Assembly (NCBI GenBank): GCA_013695395.1
Contig: JACDAP010000251.1
Span: 1 to 9,522 of the forward strand
Source: Solirubrobacterales bacterium
Lineage (GTDB): Bacteria > Actinomycetota > Thermoleophilia > Solirubrobacterales > Solirubrobacteraceae
DNA: 9,522 bases
Reading direction: 5' to 3'
The translations under genes were made by a program, and so were the position numbers. The notes below the pieces were generated by a model that searched no databases, was not told the origin of the DNA, and saw only the letters and a list, made by a program, of their open reading frames with translations. Positions 1 through 6,094 of the stretch are shown here, in pieces (position 1 is the stretch's first letter; every line of letters begins with the position of its first letter).

Positions 1-1
1 C

Positions 2-1165
2 CTCGGCGGCGGCCTCGTGCCGGGCTCGCTCGTGCTGCTCGGCGGCTCGCCGGGGATCGGCAAGTCGACGCTGACGAACATGGCGCTCGGCAACCTCGCC
101 GCCGCGGGACGGCGCACGCTGTACGTCTCCGGCGAGGAGTCGGCCGCGCAGATCCGCCTGCGCGCCGAGCGCCTGACGCCCGACACCGGCGGCGCGCTCG
201 ACGTTCCCGTGCTGACCGAGACCGACCTCGACACGGTGCTCGCGACCTTGCGCTCCGAGCGTCCCGAGGTCTGCGTGATCGACTCCGTCCAGACGCTGCA
301 CTGCGCCGACCTCAGCGGCGCGCCGGGCTCCGTCGGGCAGGTGCGCGAGGTGGCGGGCCGGATCATGCAGGTCGCCAAGGCCGACGACATCGCCGTGCTG
401 CTCGTCGGCCACGTCACGAAGGAGGGCTCACTCGCCGGCCCGCGCGTGCTCGAGCACCTCGTTGACTGCGTGCTGCAGTTCGAGGGCGAGCGCGAGCGCA
501 CGTACCGCACGCTGCGCGCACTGAAGAACCGCTTCGGCTCGACGAATGAGGCCGGCGTCTTCGAGATGCGCCAGAGCGGCCTCGTCGAGGTGCTCGACGC
601 GAGCGCGCGCTTCGTCGCCGAGGCGACCGGCAAGCCGGGCTCGGTCGTGCTCGCGGCGATGGAGGGCACGCGGCCGCTGCTCGTCGAGGTCCAAGCTCTC
701 GTCTCGCCTTCCGAGCTCGTGCCGCCGCGGCGCGTCGTCAACGGCCTCGATCGCAACCGCCTCGCGCTCGTGCTCGCCGTGCTCGGCCGTCACGCCGGGA
801 TCGGCGTCGGCAACGCCGACGTGTTCGTCAACGTCGTCGGCGGCGTGCGTGTCGAGGAGCCCGGCGCGGATCTCGCGATCGCGTTCGCCGTCGCCAGCGC
901 GCAGCGCGGCGTCGCGCTGGGCGGGGAGGACGCGCCGCTGCCGGTGGCCGCTTTCGGGGAGGTCGGTCTCACCGGGGAGCTGCGCTCGGTCGGGCACGCC
1001 GAGCGGCGGCTGGAGGAGGCTGCGAAGTTCGGGCTGCGCGAGGTGATCTCGCCGACGAACGCGCCGACGCTGCGGCAGGCTCTGGCCGCCGGGCTCGGCG
1101 GTCGCCCGGCCGCCGGCTACGCGGCGCGTCCCCGGCGCGAGCGGGATCTTGCGCTGACGGAATAG
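2..1165 (+). CDS. radA: DNA repair protein RadA (Sms), 5' partial
   Basis: RadA is a RecA-like ATPase that processes recombination intermediates during DNA repair, acting on branched DNA in the cytoplasm. The reading frame is open to the window edge and begins LGGGLVPGSLV, the usual lead-in to the RadA ATPase core, so the N-terminal part with the four-cysteine zinc finger (roughly 70-80 residues) lies outside the window. The GTG at 17 is an internal valine, not the start. Counting from that codon: Walker A GSPGIGKST at about 10-18, Walker B-like strand VCVIDS at 85-90, and the RadA signature KNRFG at 170-174. The C-terminal half is the Lon-protease-like domain, with the typical stretch from GRHAGIGVGNADV to DLAIAFAVASA. 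The C-terminus is complete and ends at TAG. It lies 61 bp upstream of a RsbW-like gene, then disA; radA next to disA is a widespread arrangement. Identification is firm. Confidence 0.97.
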   Translation, partial: LGGGLVPGSLVLLGGSPGIGKSTLTNMALGNLAAAGRRTLYVSGEESAAQIRLRAERLTPDTGGALDVPVLTETDLDTVLATLRSERPEVCVIDSVQTLHCADLSGAPGSVGQVREVAGRIMQVAKADDIAVLLVGHVTKEGSLAGPRVLEHLVDCVLQFEGERERTYRTLRALKNRFGSTNEAGVFEMRQSGLVEVLDASARFVAEATGKPGSVVLAAMEGTRPLLVEVQALVSPSELVPPRRVVNGLDRNRLALVLAVLGRHAGIGVGNADVFVNVVGGVRVEEPGADLAIAFAVASAQRGVALGGEDAPLPVAAFGEVGLTGELRSVGHAERRLEEAAKFGLREVISPTNAPTLRQALAAGLGGRPAAGYAARPRRERDLALTE

Positions 1166-1189
1166 GTGTCCGTTCACGCACAGTGCGCG

Positions 1190-1213
1190 GTTCGGCAACC
1201 AGCATCGGGGTAG
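1190..1213 (+). promoter_or_regulatory. Possible sigma-B/sigma-F-type promoter
   Basis: In the 61-bp gap after radA, GTTCGG (1190-1195) and GGGTAG (1208-1213) are separated by 12 nt. This resembles the GTTTaa-N12-14-GGGTAT pattern recognised by SigB/SigF-type stress sigma factors. The predicted transcription start near 1220 would leave only a few bases before the GTG at 1227. A small hairpin, GGTT-CGGC-AACC (1189-1200), overlaps the -35 part. The match is imperfect (GTTC for GTTT, final G for T), and chance occurrence in GC-rich DNA is quite possible. Confidence 0.35.
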
Positions 1214-1226
1214 TCCGAACGGCAGC

Positions 1227-1607
1227 GTGCGTTCCTTCCGCCTCGATCTCCCGGCCCACTCCTCGGCCATTACGACCGCCCGCGCCGCGCTCGACGAGCT
1301 TGCGCCAAGTCTGTCCGACGAAGCCCTGATCGACCTCCGACTGCTCGTCTCGGAGGTCGTCACCAACGCGATCCGCCACGTCGAAACCGCTTCAGACGCA
1401 CGGATCGTCCTGCTCGTCGAGCCCGGCTCCGAGGGCGTCCGCGTCGAGGTGCACGACGAGGGTCCCGGCTTCGCTCCCCCGACCCGCCCCGAGCCGCGGG
1501 CGGCCGGAACGTCGGGCTGGGGGCTCTTCCTCGTACAGCGCCTGGCCCGTCGGTGGGGCGTCGAGCCCGCACCCGGCGCGCACGTGTGGTTCGTGCTCAG
1601 CGCCTGA
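1227..1607 (+). CDS. RsbW/SpoIIAB-like ATP-binding protein (putative anti-sigma factor kinase)
   Basis: A 126-residue protein with the GHKL/HATPase fold of anti-sigma factor serine kinases, which bind a stress or sporulation sigma factor and phosphorylate an anti-anti-sigma partner. Visible motifs: N-box SEVVTNAIRH at 42-51 (E43 and N47 contact Mg-ATP in the family), G1 box DEGPGF at 77-82, and G2 box SGWGLFLVQRLA at 96-107. There is no sensor or transmembrane domain; the length is that of a stand-alone single-domain kinase. The GTG start at 1227 gives a normal N-terminus (first strand RSFRLDLPA) but has no good Shine-Dalgarno sequence, consistent with a very short leader if the candidate promoter at 1190-1213 is real. 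Its sigma factor and its STAS-domain antagonist are not in the window, so the target is unknown. Many actinobacterial genomes carry dozens of such genes, and some regulate things other than sigma factors. Confidence 0.88.
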   Translation: MRSFRLDLPAHSSAITTARAALDELAPSLSDEALIDLRLLVSEVVTNAIRHVETASDARIVLLVEPGSEGVRVEVHDEGPGFAPPTRPEPRAAGTSGWGLFLVQRLARRWGVEPAPGAHVWFVLSA

Positions 1608-1644
1608 CCCGTCGTCGAGTTCCTGTAAGCGGCGCTAAAGAGCC

Positions 1645-1653
1645 TGGTAGAAT
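1645..1653 (+). promoter_or_regulatory. Possible extended -10 promoter for disA
   Basis: The 55-bp gap before disA contains TGGTAGAAT, an extended -10 (TG-N-TAGAAT, five of six matches to TATAAT), in a stretch unusually AT-rich for this window. No convincing -35 is seen at 16-18 nt upstream, which extended -10 promoters can tolerate. Transcription would start near 1660, just before the disA ATG at 1663, giving an almost leaderless mRNA. This fits the lack of a properly spaced Shine-Dalgarno sequence there. Confidence 0.4.
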
Positions 1654-1662
1654 CGATGAGAG

Positions 1663-2772
1663 ATGGCGCAGCGATCAGGAGGTCCTCAGGAGCTGGTCAG
1701 CCGTCAGGAACCGTCCCTTGTCCGCGCGCTCGAGATGGTCGCGCCGGGCACCTCGCTCCGCGAGGGGATCGACGACATCGTGCACGCCCGGACCGGCGGC
1801 CTGATCACGATCGGGGATCCCGACGAGCTCTCCTTCCTGTTCTCCGGCGGGATCAAGCTCGACATCGACTACACGCCCGCGCTGCTCTACCAGGTGGCCA
1901 AGATGGACGGCGGGATCGTGCTGAACGCCAACGCGACGAAGATCACGATGGCCAACGTCCAGCTCATGCCCGATCCGACGATCCTGTCGATCGAGACGGG
2001 CACGCGGCACCGCACCGCCGAGCGCGTCTCCAAGCAGACCGACGCGCTGGTGATCGCGGTCTCCCAGCGGCGTGAGGTCGTCTCGCTCTACGTCGACGGC
2101 ACCCGTTACATCCTCGAGGACATCCCCGTGGTGCTGGCCAAGGCCAACCAGGCCCTGGCGACGCTCGACAAGTACCGCACCCGCCTCGATCAGGTCTCCA
2201 CGCGGCTGACCGCGCTCGAGTTCGAGGGCGGCGCCACGCTCCACGACGTCCTCACGGTGCTCCAGCGTTCCGAGCTCGTCACCCGGATGGCCGTCGAGAT
2301 CGAGCGCTTCATCGTCGAGCTCGGCACCGAGGGCCGGCTGATCGAGATGCAGCTCGAGGAGACCATGGTCGGGACGGCCTCCGACAAGGCGGCGCTCGTG
2401 CACGACTACCTCGCCGAGGACTCCGACGAGGCTTACGCCGCCGCCCTCGACTCGATCGGCCGCCTGCCCCACCAGGATCTCCTGGACTTCGGCCGCCTGG
2501 CCGAGATCATGGGGTACGACCGCAAGCTCAACACGCTCGACTATCCGGTCTCCCCGCGGGGCCACCGGATCCTCGGGCGCATCCCGCGCCTCCCGAAGCT
2601 CGTCGTCCAGCAGATCGTCAAGGAGTTCGGAGGCCTCGACGAGATGCTCGCGGCCACCGACTCCGAACTGGAGACCGTCGAGGGCGTGGGTGAGATCCGC
2701 GCGAAGGACATCCGCGAGGGCCTTCGCCGCCTGCAGGAGATCAACCTCGTCGACCGTTACCTGCAGACGTAG
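1663..2772 (+). CDS. disA: DNA integrity scanning protein DisA, diadenylate cyclase
   Basis: DisA makes c-di-AMP from two ATP and scans DNA for branched or damaged structures as an octamer; branched DNA inhibits synthesis. The 369 residues are near the family's usual 355-360. The N-terminal DAC domain spans about 20-150, a helical linker about 155-290, and a C-terminal helix-hairpin-helix DNA-binding domain about 310-357 (VEGVGEIRAKDIREGL). The second nucleotide motif is intact as GTRHRTAER (RHR at 115-117). The first, normally DGA, reads DGG at 82-84 (nt 1906-1914): the metal-binding aspartate is kept but alanine is replaced by glycine. The ATG at 1663 gives the expected N-terminus. A perfect AGGAGG at 1677-1682 lies inside the gene but serves no ATG, GTG or TTG in this frame. 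Radiation-repair gene radA lies upstream and carD 33 bp downstream, so co-transcription with carD is likely. I expect an active cyclase but cannot prove it. Confidence 0.96.
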   Translation: MAQRSGGPQELVSRQEPSLVRALEMVAPGTSLREGIDDIVHARTGGLITIGDPDELSFLFSGGIKLDIDYTPALLYQVAKMDGGIVLNANATKITMANVQLMPDPTILSIETGTRHRTAERVSKQTDALVIAVSQRREVVSLYVDGTRYILEDIPVVLAKANQALATLDKYRTRLDQVSTRLTALEFEGGATLHDVLTVLQRSELVTRMAVEIERFIVELGTEGRLIEMQLEETMVGTASDKAALVHDYLAEDSDEAYAAALDSIGRLPHQDLLDFGRLAEIMGYDRKLNTLDYPVSPRGHRILGRIPRLPKLVVQQIVKEFGGLDEMLAATDSELETVEGVGEIRAKDIREGLRRLQEINLVDRYLQT

Positions 2773-2794
2773 TGCCGCACCGCATCAACCCCCT

Positions 2795-2808
2795 AGGAGG
2801 ACACCATC
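2795..2808 (+). promoter_or_regulatory. Perfect Shine-Dalgarno followed by an ATC start candidate
   Basis: AGGAGG at 2795-2800 is the clearest ribosome-binding site in the window. At a 5-nt spacer it is followed not by ATG, GTG or TTG but by ATC (2806-2808), in frame with carD. The in-frame stop TAG at 2794-2796 overlaps the site, so translation cannot begin further upstream. The next usable canonical start is the GTG at 2893, which lies 92 nt after the Shine-Dalgarno and inside the conserved first strand of CarD. The site therefore argues for initiation at ATC, or for an ATG misread or mutated to ATC. Confidence 0.7.
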
Positions 2809-3387
2809 TCTGACACTGACATCGATCCCGCTCTGCTCGAGGATCTCGAAGTCGCAGCACCAGTCAACATCGACTTCGAATGTGGCGACCAGGTGGTCTA
2901 TCCGCACCACGGCGCGGGGATCGTCATGAAGAAGGAGGTCAAGAAGATGTTCGGCTCCGAGCGGGAGTACCTGACCATCAAGATCCTCCACAACGACATG
3001 ACCGTCATGGTCCCGTGCGAGAACGCCGGGATCGCCGGGCTGCGGCGGATCATCGACGAGGACATGGTCAAGAAGGTCCTCGAGGTGCTCAGGGACGACC
3101 TCTCCGAGATGCCCAAGAACTGGAACCGGCGCTTCAAGCACAACCGGGACAAGATCAAGACCGGTGACATCTACGAGCTCTCCGAGGTCGTTCGCAACCT
3201 CGCGATCCGCGAGCACGAGAAGGGCCTCTCGACCGGCGAGAAGCAGATGTACACGCGGGCCAAGAAGATCCTCGCGTCCGAGCTGATGTACGCGCTCGAC
3301 AAGGATGAGGAGGAGTCGGAGTCCTACCTCGACGACCTGCTCGAGACATCCGCGGCCTCCAAGATCCCGGAGTCGGCCGCGCAGTAG
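2806..3387 (+). CDS. carD: CarD-family RNA polymerase-binding transcription regulator
   Basis: CarD binds the RNA polymerase beta subunit and stabilises open promoter complexes, notably at rRNA and housekeeping promoters. The conserved N-terminal Tudor-like RNAP-interaction domain starts FECGDQVVYPHHGAG. The C-terminal helical DNA-binding domain holds NWNRRFKHN, whose tryptophan (residue 106) matches the one that wedges at the upstream edge of the promoter bubble, and LSTGEKQMYTRAKKIL. The tail is acidic (DKDEEESES). From the ATC at 2806 the protein has 193 residues, with about 22 acidic residues before the family's normal start. From the GTG at 2893 it has 164 but loses the residues of the first beta-strand, so that start is unlikely; a CTG at 2833 is possible but has no Shine-Dalgarno. 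It follows disA and abuts ispD with 3 nt between, as in other actinobacteria where carD precedes ispD. Identity is firm; the start is not. Confidence 0.93.
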   Translation: MSDTDIDPALLEDLEVAAPVNIDFECGDQVVYPHHGAGIVMKKEVKKMFGSEREYLTIKILHNDMTVMVPCENAGIAGLRRIIDEDMVKKVLEVLRDDLSEMPKNWNRRFKHNRDKIKTGDIYELSEVVRNLAIREHEKGLSTGEKQMYTRAKKILASELMYALDKDEEESESYLDDLLETSAASKIPESAAQ

Positions 3388-3390
3388 ATC

Positions 3391-4050
3391 GTGCCGTCCG
3401 TTGTCGCGCTCCTCGTGGCCGCCGGGCGCGGGGAGCGCCTCGGGCACGCCACGCCCAAGGCGTTCGTGCCCTGCGCGGGCCGACCGCTCCTGGCGTGGTC
3501 GCTCGACGCGCTGCACGCGGTCGGGGAGATCGAGCACATCGTCGCCGCGCTGCCCCCCGGGATCGGGGCGCCTCACGGCACGATCGGGGTTCCCGGTGGC
3601 GCGGAGCGCTCCCACTCCGTCCGCGCCGCGCTGCACGCGGCGCCCATCTCCGACTGGGTGCTCGTCCACGACGCCGCCCGGCCGATGCTCACGCCGACGA
3701 TCGTTCGGGCCTGCCTGGACGCCCTGGCCGAGCACGATTGCGACGCAGCGATTGCCGCCGCGCCGGTGGCGGACACGATCAAGGAGGCGGCGAGCGACGT
3801 CGTCGTGCGCACCCTCGACCGAACGAGCCTCTGGTCCATCCAGACGCCCCAGGCGTTCCGCCGAGACGCGCTGGAGCGCGCGCTGGGCCTCGGCGACGCG
3901 GCCCTCGCGGCGGCGACCGACGATGCCTCGCTCATCGAGTCCTTCGGCGGCGAGGTCCGCCTGGTGGCGACGAGCCGGGAGAACTTCAAGGTCACCACGC
4001 CCGAGGACCTGCACCTGGCCGAGCTGATCCTCCGCGACCGGACGCGGTAG
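3391..4050 (+). CDS. ispD: 2-C-methyl-D-erythritol 4-phosphate cytidylyltransferase IspD
   Basis: IspD is the third enzyme of the non-mevalonate (MEP) isoprenoid pathway; it joins CTP and methylerythritol phosphate to form CDP-methylerythritol in the cytoplasm. The 219 residues fit the family (about 220-235). Motifs: CTP-binding loop LVAAGRGERLG at 8-18 and TPKAF at 21-25 (K23), DAARP at 94-98 (aspartate and arginine of the active site), DTIKEA at 128-133, TPQAFRR at 152-158, TDDASL at 176-181 and KVTTPEDLHLAE at 200-211. The GTG start at 3391 lies 3 nt after the carD stop, with no strong Shine-Dalgarno sequence, so translational coupling to carD is likely. ispF lies one gene downstream, with a PHP-domain phosphatase between. 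Nothing appears broken. Confidence 0.96.
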   Translation: MPSVVALLVAAGRGERLGHATPKAFVPCAGRPLLAWSLDALHAVGEIEHIVAALPPGIGAPHGTIGVPGGAERSHSVRAALHAAPISDWVLVHDAARPMLTPTIVRACLDALAEHDCDAAIAAAPVADTIKEAASDVVVRTLDRTSLWSIQTPQAFRRDALERALGLGDAALAAATDDASLIESFGGEVRLVATSRENFKVTTPEDLHLAELILRDRTR

Positions 4051-4058
4051 GCCCGCTT

Positions 4059-4101
4059 CGCCCTCTGGGTGACTTGCGGCGCGAGCGGAGGCCAGGGGGC
4101 G
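4059..4101 (+). promoter_or_regulatory. Intergenic RNA hairpin covering a ribosome-binding site
   Basis: Between ispD and the PHP gene, CGCCCTCTGG (4059-4068) can pair over all ten positions with CCAGGGGGCG (4092-4101), counting one G-U pair. Inside it a second stem, CTTGC (4073-4077) with GCGAG (4081-4085), closes a GGC loop. The right arm contains AGGGGG (4094-4099), the only Shine-Dalgarno-like run at reasonable distance from the ATG at 4110. There is no T-run after it, so a standard intrinsic terminator is unlikely. It may weaken transcription or modulate translation of the next gene, or be chance pairing in GC-rich DNA. Confidence 0.4.
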
Positions 4102-4154
4102 GCGCGGACATGAGAACCGGGGTGCCGCGGCCTGCTCTGCGAAGATCGGCCGCT

Positions 4155-4982
4155 GTGCTGACCGACTACCACGTCCACCTGCGCCCCGACGGGCCTGACA
4201 CCCCGGCCTCTCGCTTCTTCACCCCCGGGAACGCCGAGCGGTACCGCGAGGCGGCCACCGAGAAGGGCATCACCGAGCTCGGGGTGGCCGAGCACGTCTA
4301 CCGCTTCACCGACGCGCTCGAGGTCTGGGACCACGAGTACTGGCGCGAGAACGCGAAGGACGACCTGACCGATTACTGCGGCTTCGTCAAGGAGGAGACC
4401 GACCTGCGCCTGGGCATCGAGGCCGACTTCATCCCTGGGCGGGAGGACCGGATGGCCGCGCTGCTCGACGGCCACCCGTGGGACTACGTCGTCGGCTCGA
4501 TCCACTTCCTCGGCGACGGGGCGCTCGACTACGCGAAGTACGACGTGTGGACCCGTGCGGACTCGGCCGACAAGGTCTGGCGCACCTACTTCGAGTGGCT
4601 CGCCGAGGCCGCGACCTGCGGGCTCTTCGACGTGCTCGCCCACCCGGATCTCGTCAAGCACTGGGGCAGCGAACGGCCGCAGCCCGAGAAGGACAAGCGC
4701 TTCTACTACGACATCGCGATGCAGGGGATCGCGACGTCGGGCATCGCGATCGAGCTCTCGACGGCCGGGCTGCGCAAGCCGGTGGGCGAGCTTTACCCGA
4801 GCGAGCCGTTCCTCAAGATGATCGTCGACGCCGGCAACCCGATCGTCCTGTCCTCCGACGCGCACACGCCGGACGTCCTCGGCTTCGGCTACGAGCAGGC
4901 CGTCGCGCAGCTCGAGCGGCTCGGGGTCACCGAGCTCGGCGTCTTCGAGGGGCGGAAGCTGCGCCTGGAGCCGATCGGATGA
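4155..4982 (+). CDS. PHP-domain phosphatase, histidinol-phosphatase (HisK/HisJ) type
   Basis: A 275-residue metal-dependent phosphoesterase of the PHP superfamily, closest in layout to histidinol-phosphate phosphatases, which release phosphate in the next-to-last stage of histidine synthesis. The metal ligands are all visible: YHVH at 5-8, AEH at 45-47, GIEADF at 88-93, SIHF at 115-118, LAHPD at 161-165 and SSDAH at 233-237. The GTG at 4155 places TDYHVHL at the N-terminus as in relatives. The ATG at 4110, in the same frame with AGGGGG ten bases upstream, would add 15 arginine-rich residues that are not part of the domain; I cannot exclude it. No other histidine gene is nearby, and actinobacteria often use an inositol-monophosphatase-like enzyme for this step, so the substrate could be another small phosphate ester. 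Its stop overlaps the ispF start (ATGA), so the two are translated together. Confidence 0.9.
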   Translation: MLTDYHVHLRPDGPDTPASRFFTPGNAERYREAATEKGITELGVAEHVYRFTDALEVWDHEYWRENAKDDLTDYCGFVKEETDLRLGIEADFIPGREDRMAALLDGHPWDYVVGSIHFLGDGALDYAKYDVWTRADSADKVWRTYFEWLAEAATCGLFDVLAHPDLVKHWGSERPQPEKDKRFYYDIAMQGIATSGIAIELSTAGLRKPVGELYPSEPFLKMIVDAGNPIVLSSDAHTPDVLGFGYEQAVAQLERLGVTELGVFEGRKLRLEPIG

Positions 4983-5479
4983 GCCGCACGGGCATCGGCT
5001 GGGACTCCCATCGCCTCGCCGAGGGCCGCCCGCTCGTCCTCGGCGGCGTGAGGATCGAGCACACCCACGGGCTCGACGGCCACTCCGACGCGGACGTGCT
5101 CACCCACGCGGTGACCGATGCGCTGCTCGGCGCCGCCTGCCTGGGGGACATCGGGGAGCACTTCCCGGACACGGACGAGCGGTTCCGGGGCGCGGACTCC
5201 CTGGCGCTGCTGCGCGAGGTCGTGCTGCGGTGCGCCGCGGCTGGCTGGGCGCCGGTGCACGCCGACACGACGCTCGTCATGGAGCGGCCGAAGCTCTCGC
5301 CGCACAAGGCGGCGATGGCCGCCAACCTCGCGGCCGCGCTCGGTCTTGCGGCGGACGCGGTGAACGTGAAGGCCTCCACCGGGGAGCGGATCGGGTTCGT
5401 CGGCCGCGAGGAGGGCGTCGCCGCGCTGGCAACGGTGACCGTCGAAGCGCGATCCGACGCGGGGGACCGAGCGGGCTGA
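4979..5479 (+). CDS. ispF: 2-C-methyl-D-erythritol 2,4-cyclodiphosphate synthase IspF
   Basis: IspF is the fifth MEP-pathway enzyme; it cyclises 4-diphosphocytidyl-methylerythritol 2-phosphate to methylerythritol 2,4-cyclodiphosphate and releases CMP. The 166 residues match the family (about 155-165). Zinc ligands are present: D9 and H11 in GWDSHRL, and H43 in DVLTHAVTDALLGA. Further signatures are GDIGEHFPDTD at 56-66 and the substrate loop KASTGERIGFVGREEGVAALA at 131-151. The ATG at 4979 overlaps the upstream stop and has GGAG at 4967-4970, spacing 8. The C-terminus ends SDAGDRAG, a few residues past the conserved core; the last four codons plus stop form the left arm of an inverted repeat shared with the convergent tetR gene. 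The intermediate enzyme IspE is not in the window. Confidence 0.97.
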   Translation: MSRTGIGWDSHRLAEGRPLVLGGVRIEHTHGLDGHSDADVLTHAVTDALLGAACLGDIGEHFPDTDERFRGADSLALLREVVLRCAAAGWAPVHADTTLVMERPKLSPHKAAMAANLAAALGLAADAVNVKASTGERIGFVGREEGVAALATVTVEARSDAGDRAG

Positions 5480-5509
5480 GCCCCCTGGTGCGGGTCAGCC
5501 GGCCCGGTC
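5465..5509. terminator. Inverted repeat between convergent genes, possible bidirectional terminator
   Basis: GACCGAGCGGGCTGA (5465-5479) and TCAGCCGGCCCGGTC (5495-5509) are inverted copies matching at 13 of 15 positions, separated by a 15-nt loop. They contain the ispF and tetR stop codons at their loop-proximal ends. A hairpin at a convergent junction is a natural place for a bidirectional terminator, though there is no T-run on either side, as is common in high-GC actinobacteria. The two mismatches fall at third codon positions in both genes. Confidence 0.5.
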
Positions 5510-6085
5510 GTCGAGGCCCGTGCGCAGGAAGGTCACGAGCTCGGCGGCCACGCGCCCGGCGGAGTCGCCGTCGGAGCCCGGCCCGCCGGCCGTGGTCGCG
5601 TTGAGGGCCCCGAGCATCGCGGTGGCCTGGAGTGCCATGGGGCCCGCGGGCCACGCGCCCTCCGTCGCTCCGTCGGCCAGCAGGCCGGCCAGCGCCACTG
5701 CACGCATCTGCGCCGCCTCTTCACGGACCACCTCCACCGGTGGGCCCGCGGGTTCGTGAAACAGCGCACGGTGGAGGTGCGGGGCCTGGAAGGCGCGCTC
5801 CAGTGCGGTCCGGACCCACGCCTCCAGCCCCGCCGAAGGGGACCGCGCACCCTCCACGGCCCGTTCGAGCAGCGCCTGCTCGCCGCGCAGGGCGTCCCCG
5901 ACGACCGCGGCCAAGAGCTCGTCCCGGGAGGGGAAGTGGCGGTACAGCGATCCGGTGGCCACGCCCGCCCGCGCGGCCACGGTCGTCATCGAGGCGGAGG
6001 CGAGCCCGCCCTCGGCGAGCTGGCGGTGGGCCGCGGCGAGGATTCCCTCGCGGGCGGCGGCGCGACGCTCTTCACGGACTCCCAT
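5495..6085 (-). CDS. TetR/AcrR-family transcriptional repressor
   Basis: A 196-residue one-component regulator. The N-terminal helix-turn-helix domain covers about 8-55: REGILAAAHRQLAEGGLAS leads into SMTTVAARAGVATGSLYRHFPSRDELL, the classic TetR recognition region (the YRHF motif at 48-51). The rest is a helical, alanine-rich ligand and dimerisation domain with no recognisable specificity. An in-frame ATG at 6103 would add six residues (MIHCSA), but it lies inside a perfect palindrome that is probably the operator, and ATG 6085 gives the typical TetR N-terminus, so I chose 6085. Neither has a good Shine-Dalgarno sequence. The gene diverges from two membrane-protein genes and likely represses them and itself; the ligand is unknown. 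It converges on ispF with 15 nt between stops. Confidence 0.9.
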   Translation of the reverse strand: MGVREERRAAAREGILAAAHRQLAEGGLASASMTTVAARAGVATGSLYRHFPSRDELLAAVVGDALRGEQALLERAVEGARSPSAGLEAWVRTALERAFQAPHLHRALFHEPAGPPVEVVREEAAQMRAVALAGLLADGATEGAWPAGPMALQATAMLGALNATTAGGPGSDGDSAGRVAAELVTFLRTGLDDRAG

Positions 6086-6094
6086 AGCTGAACA

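Noticed and set aside
428..1366. Long minus-strand open frame of 312 codons opposite radA and the RsbW-like gene.
   Set aside because: Its product is a low-complexity Arg/Ala/Glu-rich chain opposite two well-recognised genes; a mirror effect of codon bias. The same holds for the minus-strand frames at 1675-2565, 2785-4014, 3573-4865 and 7254-8855.
1677..1695. Perfect AGGAGG at 1677-1682 inside disA, suggesting a later start.
   Set aside because: The only in-frame codon in range is CTG 1693, while the residues from ATG 1663 lead naturally into the DisA N-terminus. The match is likely an accident of Ser-Gly-Gly codons.
3495..4154. Open frame reading into the PHP gene from 3495, which could suggest a 495-residue protein.
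   Set aside because: It overlaps ispD entirely in another frame and its residues before 4155 lack any domain; the PHP domain starts at TDYHVHL just after 4155.
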